A DNA stretch of 15,561 nucleotides from an uncultured Bacilli bacterium (GTDB taxonomy: Bacteria; Bacillota_I; Bacilli_A; RF39; UBA660): the NCBI GenBank assembly GCA_944332105.1, contig CALVJI010000019.1, positions 1 to 15,561 of the forward strand, read 5' to 3'. The translations under genes and the position numbers were made by a program. Below the pieces are notes generated by a model. That model saw only the letters and a program-made list of their open reading frames with translations. It was not told the origin of the DNA and made no database searches. Positions 1-5,640 of the stretch are shown in pieces. The stretch's first letter is position 1. The number at the start of each line of letters is the position of its first letter.

Positions 1-10
1 GTTTATCCAT
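1..10 (-). CDS. 5' start of a gene leaving the window
   Basis: On the minus strand an ATG (complement of 8-10) is followed by codons for Met-Asp-Lys before the window ends. It is preceded by a GAGGGA Shine-Dalgarno about 7 nt upstream and by a good sigma-A promoter at 40-68. The combination of promoter, ribosome site and ATG makes a real gene start likely. Nothing can be said about its product. Confidence 0.5.
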
Positions 11-39
11 TTTTCTTCCCTCACATTTTCTCTATCATC

Positions 40-68
40 ATTATACCCAAATTTTATTTTTTTTTCAA
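40..68 (-). promoter_or_regulatory. sigma-A promoter for the gene starting at 10
   Basis: Reading the minus strand, TTGAAA (complement of 63-68) and TATAAT (complement of 40-45) are separated by exactly 17 nt. Five of six -35 bases and all -10 bases match consensus. It lies just after the stop of the broken surface gene, so the leftmost gene has its own promoter. Confidence 0.65.
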
Positions 69-235
69 TCACAAAATTAAGAGACAATGTAAGGATCAGA
101 AATAGTCCCTTCACCCGAAATCGTCACATTCGCTTTTAAATTAATTGTTGGTCGAAAAGCACGTTCCTGATTAGCCGCATGCTCATCAATTTTACCAGTA
201 GCATTCACATCAAAAACATTAGCAGCCCAGAATCA

Positions 236-254
236 GTCGAGTAGACAACTCGAC
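236..254. repeat. 7-bp inverted repeat at the deletion join
   Basis: GTCGAGT (236-242) and ACTCGAC (248-254) form a perfect inverted repeat around a 5-nt centre AGACA. It sits exactly between the N-terminal and C-terminal fragments of the broken surface gene and matches no part of the full-length paralogue. It could be the scar of a deletion formed at a hairpin or of an excised element. Confidence 0.6.
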
Positions 255-338
255 CCCTCCCAAAAGCAGCAAAGGAAGTATAGAAAAACACTCCAGCAAT
301 CAAAAAAACACATACAATAGTAAAAACGATAATTCCAA

Positions 339-368
339 TTTTTTTAGAATTTTTTTCTTTATATTTTT
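339..368 (-). repeat. 30-nt direct repeat, left copy
   Basis: These 30 bases, encoding the KYKEKNSKK part of the anchor region, are identical to 15412-15441 and in the same orientation. They mark the two members of the surface-protein family at either end of the window. The repeat is T/A-rich (A-rich on the coding strand), so part of the identity may come from codon bias for lysine. Confidence 0.8.
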
Positions 369-472
369 CAAGCTTTATTTTTATTATCTTTTTATTCTTA
401 TTCTTCATAGCCACTATGCTCCTTCAAAAACTCAATTTATGTCATCATCTATTCCTTATTTTTACTACAAAA

Positions 473-481
473 ATTATAACA
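473..481 (-). promoter_or_regulatory. extended -10 promoter of the broken surface gene
   Basis: On the minus strand TGTTATAAT (complement of 473-481) is a perfect TATAAT with the TGn extension. No convincing -35 is seen, which is usual for extended -10 promoters. It lies between the pheT stop and the Shine-Dalgarno of the surface-gene remnant. No terminator is visible after pheT, so some read-through from pheST is also possible. Confidence 0.55.
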
Positions 482-513
482 TTAAATCATAAAATATGGA
501 AATTAAAAAAGAC

Positions 514-2847
514 CTAGAATAAAATTTCTAAGCCATTTTTTGTAATATGTTCCATAAATTTTTCTTTAAATTTGTCAATTTCTTTACTTTCTAAGGTTTT
601 CTCTTCACTTCCTAAAATATAACGCATTGTATATTTCATCTTCTTTTCTTCTTCATAAGTACCAACAAGTTTATATTCTTTAACAAATTTATTATAGAAA
701 GGTTTTAAAATTTTAAGTAAATCTTCATATTTCATATTTTTTGAAGTTAAAATCGTATAATCCAAAGTAACCGTTGGATATTTACTAACTTCTTGATACA
801 ACGTTTCTAAAACTGGTAAAGAAACATACTCATCAAAATCAATTTCAATTGCAACTAAAGCTTTTTTCTTACCAATATATCTGGTACAAACACCATTAAA
901 TACTTTTAAATAGCCCATGGTCTTTTTTTTAATTAAAATGGCATAACTTAAATTTTCATCATAATAACCATCAGGCACTTCTTTTTGCCATTCGATCTTT
1001 TGATGTTTCAAAGTTTGGAATAAAGAAACCACAATTTCTTTTGCATTCATATAGATGTCTTTCATATTTTTTTCTTCATCAGCTAAAAGAATACTAAGTC
1101 TTCTCTTATTTTCATTATTAATAATCACTGTAGCAATTTCAAAAATTCCAACTTTATCAAAATTTTTCAAATTATTTTTAACCATCGGCAATAAACTCAA
1201 AGACAAATCATCCCGCAGAATATTATTTTCATTTTTACCTAATAAAGACACATTTTGCTTTTCTAAGTGACATTCTTTTAATAAGTCACTATCAAACCAT
1301 AAATAAGAATGAACTTCATTTAAAGAATAACGACTTGCCAAAAATTTTTTAACATCATATTCTTTATTCCAAACAGTATCTTCTTCTTTACCAGTAAGTT
1401 CAAGTTTTAATGGTACTTCTTTAATATTTTCATAACCATAAAGACGGACAATTTCTTCAATAATATCCGCGTCCATTGAAATGTCTTTAGTAGCCCGATA
1501 AGTAGGCACAATTACAGAATAAGCATCATCTAAAACTTCCACTTTAAATCCTAATGAAGTTAAAGAGTTTACAACTTCTTCATCTGTAAAATGAATCATC
1601 GTATATTTTTTTAATTTATTTTTTTTCAAAACAACTGTTTTTGGAAGTAGTGGTTCAGGATAAATATCTGTTAAATTTGAAGTAATTTCCATTTCGGGAT
1701 TTTCTTGTTTTAATAAATAAGCTAATCTTTTAATTGCAACATCACACATATTTGGATCTAAACTTTTTTCATAACGTGCACTAGCTTCTGTCCGAAGTCC
1801 TAGCCGAACCGCACTTTTACGAATACTTCCTGCATCAAAACAAGCAGATTCAATAAATACACTAGTCGTATCTGGTAGGATCTCACTATCAAGTCCACCC
1901 ATAATTCCTGCAATACCAAAATATTTATCGCCATTAGTAATCATCAAAGTATCTTTAGATAAAGTTCTTTCGACACCATCTAATGTTGTAAAAGTATCTT
2001 TATCATTGGCAAGTTGTACCCGAATATTTTTAACAACTCTTTCATCAAAAGCATGCATTGGTTGACCAAGTTCAAGCATCAAAAAATTTGTAACATCTAC
2101 TAATAAATTTAAAGAACGCATGCCCGTATAATGAAGAAAAATCTGCATCTCTAAAGGTGTTTTATTATTCACTAAATTTTTAATTTCTAACCCACAATAT
2201 CTCTTGCATAATTCTGGATTAGCAATCTCTATATCTAAATCTTTTTTATCATCAGGAATATCTAAAAGTGAGATAGGTAGGAGTTCGTGATTCGTAATGG
2301 CACAAACTTCCCTTGCTATACCGTAATGTCCCCATAAATCTGGACGATTCGTTAAACTTTTATTATCAATTTCTACAATAATATCTTCAACAGGATAAAG
2401 ACTTTTAAAATCCACACCTAAAGGTGTATCACTAGGAAGTTCTAAAATCCCATCATGATCACTACCAATTCCTAATTCATCCACCGCACACATCATGCCT
2501 TCAGATGGGTATCCAGCTAGTTTCCTTGTTTTAATTTTGATACCACTAACCATTCCACCATCTTTAACTAAGACACCGACAAAGCCAACACGAACATTAG
2601 GAGCACCACAAACGATATTGTATTCTTTCTCACCATCTGTAACTTTTAATAAAGATAATTTATCGCTTTCCGGGTGTTTTTCACATTCAATAATTTTTGC
2701 TGTTACAACCCCATCTAAATCATCACCTTTAACAGTTACTCCTTCAACCTCAGCAACTCGTAAAGTAAAGTCATCCCAAAGATGTAAAAAATCAATATCT
2801 TCAGCATCTGTAATATATTTTTTTAATCGATTACATGAAATTAACAT
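514..2847 (-). CDS. pheT: phenylalanine-tRNA ligase beta subunit
   Basis: The large subunit of the cytoplasmic alpha2-beta2 enzyme that charges tRNA-Phe; in this family the beta chain holds the editing site and binds the tRNA. At 777 aa it is of usual full length. Visible parts are an N-terminal tRNA-binding OB domain (about residues 42-150, with HPESDKL, VCGAPN and SEGMMC), a B3/B4 editing region (about 210-370, with LGQPMHAFD and the GIMGG motif), a B5 domain (about 395-470, ending in DIIEEIVRLYGYENI), a catalytic-like core, and a C-terminal ferredoxin-fold anticodon-binding domain (about 685-777, with SKYPTVTLDYTIL). It starts 12 nt after the pheS stop, and the AGGAGTGG ribosome site overlaps that stop, so it is co-transcribed and probably coupled with pheS under the T-box leader. 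Confidence 0.97.
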   Translation of the reverse strand: MLISCNRLKKYITDAEDIDFLHLWDDFTLRVAEVEGVTVKGDDLDGVVTAKIIECEKHPESDKLSLLKVTDGEKEYNIVCGAPNVRVGFVGVLVKDGGMVSGIKIKTRKLAGYPSEGMMCAVDELGIGSDHDGILELPSDTPLGVDFKSLYPVEDIIVEIDNKSLTNRPDLWGHYGIAREVCAITNHELLPISLLDIPDDKKDLDIEIANPELCKRYCGLEIKNLVNNKTPLEMQIFLHYTGMRSLNLLVDVTNFLMLELGQPMHAFDERVVKNIRVQLANDKDTFTTLDGVERTLSKDTLMITNGDKYFGIAGIMGGLDSEILPDTTSVFIESACFDAGSIRKSAVRLGLRTEASARYEKSLDPNMCDVAIKRLAYLLKQENPEMEITSNLTDIYPEPLLPKTVVLKKNKLKKYTMIHFTDEEVVNSLTSLGFKVEVLDDAYSVIVPTYRATKDISMDADIIEEIVRLYGYENIKEVPLKLELTGKEEDTVWNKEYDVKKFLASRYSLNEVHSYLWFDSDLLKECHLEKQNVSLLGKNENNILRDDLSLSLLPMVKNNLKNFDKVGIFEIATVIINNENKRRLSILLADEEKNMKDIYMNAKEIVVSLFQTLKHQKIEWQKEVPDGYYDENLSYAILIKKKTMGYLKVFNGVCTRYIGKKKALVAIEIDFDEYVSLPVLETLYQEVSKYPTVTLDYTILTSKNMKYEDLLKILKPFYNKFVKEYKLVGTYEEEKKMKYTMRYILGSEEKTLESKEIDKFKEKFMEHITKNGLEILF

Positions 2848-2859
2848 ACTTGTCCACTC

Positions 2860-3867
2860 CTATTCTATTTCAAATTCATCTAAGGCCCGAATATCACCAC
2901 TATTTAAAACCCGAATATCACCAATTTTATATTTCATCATCGCTAAACGAGTAATACCAAAGCCAAAGGCAAAGCCTGTATATTCCTCTGGATCAATACC
3001 ACTTTCTTTTAATACATTTGGATGGATCATTCCACACCCGCAAAACTCGAGCCAACCACTATTTTTGCAAGTAGGACATCCTTTCCCCCCACAAATTAAA
3101 CAAGAACAATCTAATTCAAAACTAGGTTCAGTAAACGGAAAGAATCCAGGACGTAACCGTACTTTAACATCCTTTTTAAAAGTTTCAGAAAGTAAACTAC
3201 GCATCACATAAATCAAATTGGAAATCGAAATATCTTTATCAATAACCATCCCTTCTAATTGAAAGAAGGTATTTTCATGATTCGCATCCATATCTTCATT
3301 TCGAAAAACTCGCCCAGGCGCACATACTTTTAAAGGTGCCCCATATTTTTGCATTGCTCTCACTTGATTAGGAGAGGTATGAGTCCGTAATAATTTACCA
3401 TTACTTAAATAATAAGTATCCTGCATATCCCGAGCTGGATGATCCTTCGGAATATTTAAAGCTTCAAAATTATAATATTCTTCTTCCATTTCAGGACCAC
3501 TTACTACCGTAAATCCCATTCTCTTTAAAATATCGGTCATTTCTTTAGCCACTAATGTAATTGGATGCAAAGAACCAGTCTGTACATAAACAGGTAAAGT
3601 CTCATCAAAATCATAAGAGATTTGACTATTAATTTCCTCTAATTTTTTACTAAACGCTTCTTCTAACTCTTTCTTAGTTTGATTAAGTAAAGGTCCCATT
3701 TCTTTCTTTTCTTCTACACTCAAATTTTTCAAAGAAGAAAGAAGTTCATTTAATTTACTCTTTTTTCCTAAATACTTAGCCTTACAATTTAACACATCTG
3801 CTTCTTTATTTAATTTTTGTAATTCTTGCAAAGCCTCTTCTTTTAATTTTAACACTTTCTCTTTCAT
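2860..3867 (-). CDS. pheS: phenylalanine-tRNA ligase alpha subunit
   Basis: The catalytic subunit of PheRS, which activates Phe and transfers it to tRNA-Phe. At 335 aa it has the usual length. Residues 1-85 form the N-terminal coiled coil that grips tRNA. HPITLVAKEM begins the class II catalytic domain (about 101), motif 2 is VFRNEDMDANHENTFFQLEG (187-206) and motif 3 is GFAFGFGITRLAMMKY (298-313). Residues 254-278 carry seven cysteines (254, 256, 259, 264, 267, 276, 278) in a CxxCGGKGCxxC pattern before GCGMIHP; this cysteine-rich insertion is, as I recall, found in PheS of several phyla and could bind a metal, but that is inference. The start follows GGAAGGTG by about 5 nt. It is the first gene of the T-box-controlled pheST operon. 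Confidence 0.97.
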   Translation of the reverse strand: MKEKVLKLKEEALQELQKLNKEADVLNCKAKYLGKKSKLNELLSSLKNLSVEEKKEMGPLLNQTKKELEEAFSKKLEEINSQISYDFDETLPVYVQTGSLHPITLVAKEMTDILKRMGFTVVSGPEMEEEYYNFEALNIPKDHPARDMQDTYYLSNGKLLRTHTSPNQVRAMQKYGAPLKVCAPGRVFRNEDMDANHENTFFQLEGMVIDKDISISNLIYVMRSLLSETFKKDVKVRLRPGFFPFTEPSFELDCSCLICGGKGCPTCKNSGWLEFCGCGMIHPNVLKESGIDPEEYTGFAFGFGITRLAMMKYKIGDIRVLNSGDIRALDEFEIE

Positions 3868-3881
3868 CTTTTCACCTTCCT

Positions 3882-4097
3882 AAAAATAAAAAACTTCTAG
3901 AAATATGGGACGAGTAAAACCCGTGGTACCACCCAATTTCTAGAAGAGATCTAGCACTTTCATCTTTAACGCAGAACTACGTCTAAACTCCAGTAATGAA
4001 TTTCATTTATTTTTTCTTCTTAAAAGCACTCTCAGCTTCTAATGCTTTCTCTCTTTAAGGAATAAAATAAACTACTAAGTTACCTTCCTCGTTTACT
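3882..4097 (-). promoter_or_regulatory. T-box riboswitch leader of pheST (Phe-specific)
   Basis: On the minus strand GGGTGGTACCACGGG (complement around 3919-3933) is the near-invariant T-box sequence, with ACTCGTCCC following. Two arms, CTTCTAGAAAT and ATTTCTAGAAG (complements of 3936-3946 and 3894-3904), form a perfect 11-bp terminator stem enclosing the T-box, followed by TTTTTTATTTTTA. The alternative antiterminator uses the T-box and the uncharged tRNA acceptor end. Upstream, a stem I-like segment (AAAGCA...TGCTTT around 4020-4050) and AGTA near the 5' base are seen. A TTC (complement of 3998-4000) in ATTCAT is the likely specifier codon, fitting tRNA-Phe. Low charging of tRNA-Phe would permit read-through into pheS. 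Confidence 0.93.
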
Positions 4098-4103
4098 AAA
4101 AGT

Positions 4104-4132
4104 ATTGTAACACTATAAAAATAGAAACGCAA
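4104..4132 (-). promoter_or_regulatory. sigma-A promoter of the pheST T-box leader
   Basis: On the minus strand TTGCGT (complement of 4127-4132) and TACAAT (complement of 4104-4109) are 17 nt apart. The -10 matches at 5 of 6 positions, the -35 weakly. It starts directly after the T-run of the previous terminator and predicts a transcript start near 4097. Confidence 0.65.
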
Positions 4133-4133
4133 G

Positions 4134-4161
4134 AAAAAACTTAACTCAAAAAAGTTAAGTT
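4134..4161 (-). terminator. rho-independent terminator of the 4160-4735 gene
   Basis: Perfect 8-bp stem AACTTAAC (4138-4145) with GTTAAGTT (4154-4161), loop of 8, followed on the minus strand by TTTT and further Ts. The right arm overlaps the stop codon of the gene. Confidence 0.8.
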
Positions 4162-4735
4162 ATTCAACAGTTTCTTCTGGCACTTCGACATCTTCATTCG
4201 TATCAGTGACCATTGCCATAATTTCCACTTGAACAGGAGTATAAGTGCCATTCGTTTCTTTAAAAGTATAGATGTAAGTTGTTCCTTGATCAAGCATACT
4301 GTCTAAAGTGTTTTCGTCATAAGTTCCGATTAACGTATCATCAATACGATATAAGGAGTTATTAACATTCTTTAAGACACTAACATATAAAGTGACACCA
4401 ATATCGTTATAGCTGTAACCAACCAATTTAGAATAATGGTTTTCTGCTTGACAAGCACTAGCTAAAGAAGTACTATCGATTTCTAATAAATCACCTACTT
4501 GTAAACCCCAAACATAACCACCAGCACATTGCGCTGAAAAATCAGCGTAAATTTGATCAGCTACCTCTGGTTCAATTTCATATTGTTCACTAGGATCTGG
4601 TGGAGTAGTTTCTCCTCCTTCATCTTTATTGCCAAACAAGAAAAACGCTCCAATCACTACTAATAACACTAATAAAATAACACCACCAACAATGACTGTA
4701 ATTTGTTGCTTCGTTAATTTTGACATTTTTTTCAC
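4160..4735 (-). CDS. membrane-anchored extracytoplasmic protein, function unknown
   Basis: I do not recognise the family. With the GTG start at 4735 it has 191 residues: a short positively charged N-terminus (MKKMSKLTKQQ), one strong transmembrane helix (VIVGGVILLVLLVVIGAFFL), a Gly/Glu/Pro-rich linker, and a mixed alpha/beta domain outside the cell ending in an acidic tail. The outer domain has only two cysteines (in QCAGG and ACQAE), which could pair. There is no lipobox. GTG is chosen because GAGGG lies 8 nt upstream; ATG at 4726 would be 17 nt from it, and TTG at 4750 lacks a ribosome site. It is a single-gene unit with its own promoter and terminator, between rubrerythrin and pheST. A small domain of cystatin/NTF2 size is possible but not shown. 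Confidence 0.8.
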   Translation of the reverse strand: MKKMSKLTKQQITVIVGGVILLVLLVVIGAFFLFGNKDEGGETTPPDPSEQYEIEPEVADQIYADFSAQCAGGYVWGLQVGDLLEIDSTSLASACQAENHYSKLVGYSYNDIGVTLYVSVLKNVNNSLYRIDDTLIGTYDENTLDSMLDQGTTYIYTFKETNGTYTPVQVEIMAMVTDTNEDVEVPEETVE

Positions 4736-4764
4736 TTTCTCTTCCCTCAATTCTACTTAAAAAT

Positions 4765-4794
4765 ATTATAGCAAAAAAAAAGAAAGTATTGCAA
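4765..4794 (-). promoter_or_regulatory. promoter of the 4160-4735 gene, inside the rubrerythrin terminator
   Basis: On the minus strand TATAAT (complement of 4765-4770) has TTGCAA (complement of 4789-4794) 18 nt upstream. The TTGCAA is the centre of the perfect palindrome that terminates the rubrerythrin gene, so the two signals share bases. Confidence 0.6.
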
Positions 4795-4801
4795 TACTTT
4801 C
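4773..4801 (-). terminator. terminator of the rubrerythrin gene
   Basis: GAAAGTATTGCAATACTTTC (4782-4801) is a perfect 20-bp palindrome, giving an 8-bp stem with a TGCA loop, followed on the minus strand by nine Ts. It begins within the rubrerythrin stop codon. Confidence 0.85.
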
Positions 4802-5340
4802 TAATAATTTTCTGCTTTAATTTCCATAAAACTTTGTGGATGTTTACAAATAGGACAAACAGCTGGAGCCGTATTTCCTACATGAATGTGTCCACAGTTG
4901 CGGCAAATCCAAATTTTTTCTTCACCACGTTGGAATACTAAATTGTCTTCAATATTTCCAACAAGTTTTAAATAACGTTCTTCATGTGATTTTTCGATCT
5001 TGCCAACACCTTCAAAAAGGAAAGCAATATCATCAAAACCTTCTTCACGTGCTACCTCGGCAAATTCTTTATACATGTCAGTCCATTCATAATTTTCGCC
5101 ACTAGCAGCATCTTTTAAGTTTGTTAATGTATCAGGAATGTCTCCACCATGTAATGCTTTAAACCAAAGTTTAGCATGTTCCTTTTCATTATTTGCTGTT
5201 TCTTCAAAAATAGCAGCAATTTGTTCGTAGCCATCTTTCTTGGCTTTTGAAGCATAATATTTATATTTAGTATGAGCTTGACTTTCACCAGCGAAAGCTG
5301 CCATTAAATTAGCTTCAGTTTTACTTCCTTTTAATTCCAT
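4801..5340 (-). CDS. rbr: rubrerythrin (peroxide-scavenging di-iron protein)
   Basis: A cytoplasmic peroxidase of anaerobes that reduces hydrogen peroxide with electrons from rubredoxin-type partners. At 179 aa it has the classical two-domain length. The four-helix di-iron domain shows AFAGESQAHTKY (Glu19), EETANNEKEHAKLW (Glu52, His55), YEWTDMY (Glu85, Asp88) and GKIEKSHEERY (Glu116, His119). Asp88 stands where the Desulfovibrio vulgaris protein has the redox-shifting Glu97; as I recall, EWTDMY is common in Clostridia, so this is probably a normal variant. The C-terminal rubredoxin-like domain has CRNCGHIH and CPICKHP (two CxxC knuckles). The start follows AGGAGG by 10 nt. It is a single-gene unit with its own promoter and terminator and no visible PerR box. 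Confidence 0.97.
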   Translation of the reverse strand: MELKGSKTEANLMAAFAGESQAHTKYKYYASKAKKDGYEQIAAIFEETANNEKEHAKLWFKALHGGDIPDTLTNLKDAASGENYEWTDMYKEFAEVAREEGFDDIAFLFEGVGKIEKSHEERYLKLVGNIEDNLVFQRGEEKIWICRNCGHIHVGNTAPAVCPICKHPQSFMEIKAENY

Positions 5341-5364
5341 AATTTTAATACCTCCTACATCTTA

Positions 5365-5393
5365 ATTATATCGCAAAAAAGAAAAAAAGCCAA
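5365..5393 (-). promoter_or_regulatory. sigma-A promoter of rubrerythrin
   Basis: On the minus strand TTGGCT (complement of 5388-5393) and TATAAT (complement of 5365-5370) are 17 nt apart. The -35 is the 3' arm of the terminator of the preceding gene. Confidence 0.65.
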
Positions 5394-5406
5394 CTTATAA
5401 TTGACT
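5382..5406 (-). terminator. terminator after the 81-aa gene
   Basis: On the minus strand AGTCAA (complement of 5401-5406) pairs with TTGGCT (complement of 5388-5393, one G-U pair), followed by a run of seven Ts. The hairpin loop contains the stop codon of the 81-aa gene. The stem is short, so termination may be partial. Confidence 0.6.
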
Positions 5407-5640
5407 CTTTAACAGTTTAGTTAACTCAATAATGAGCTTTGAATCTTCTACTTTAGAAACGTACACATCCTCATCAATAATCTCTTCTAAGAAAATCGCA
5501 ACTTTTGAAGAAATAATTTCTTTATTTTCATCCATTCCCATTACTAAGTAATAATGTTTTCCTTCATAAAAAGTTTCATTTAACACCATATATTTTTCTT
5601 GATTCTCAAGTGTAATGATTGAATTAATTTGAATTTTCAT
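5395..5640 (-). CDS. 81-aa small protein overlapping the coiled-coil gene
   Basis: A small acidic soluble protein with a beta-rich first half (INSIITLENQEKYMVLNETF, HYYLVMGMDENKEI) and a helical end (SKLIIELTKLLKSQL). The 'current value / user-readable state' style of pattern is reminiscent of small DUF1292-type proteins of Firmicutes, but I cannot confirm this. Its ATG lies inside the last codons of the 680-aa gene (17-nt overlap), and its AGGAGG ribosome site is within that gene, so the two are co-transcribed and probably translationally coupled. This suggests a linked function with the coiled-coil protein. It has no signal peptide, transmembrane segment or cysteine. Confidence 0.85.
   Translation of the reverse strand: MKIQINSIITLENQEKYMVLNETFYEGKHYYLVMGMDENKEIISSKVAIFLEEIIDEDVYVSKVEDSKLIIELTKLLKSQL

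Larger units (their letters stand above)
77..408 (-). pseudogene. internally deleted surface-protein gene (paralogue of 14105-15490)
   Basis: This is a remnant of the same family as the gene at the right end of the window. The N-terminal piece reads MKNKNKKIIKIKLEKYKEKN and then a hydrophobic segment ending VFFYTSFAAF, almost the same as the KYKEKNSKKTG...VFFYTSFASF anchor of the right-hand copy. The C-terminal piece (77-232, another frame) starts FWAANVF and contains RPTINLKANVTISGEGTI, matching the RPTINLKADVIITGEGTI tail there. About 330-350 residues between are missing and the two pieces are out of frame; TGA directly precedes the FW codons. The N-terminal frame runs on 18 codons after AAF and stops at 205, giving a 67-residue membrane peptide if translated. 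ATG at 408 is preferred over GTG at 414 because AAGGAG lies 10 nt before the ATG and only 4 nt before the GTG. Promoter and ribosome site are intact, so the short peptide may still be made. Confidence 0.8.

Noticed and set aside
2495..3211. 238-codon open frame on the plus strand across the pheT-pheS junction
   Set aside because: It is antisense to two highly conserved synthetase genes, has no ribosome site and its protein is low-complexity Ser/Pro/Ile, as expected from a mirrored frame.
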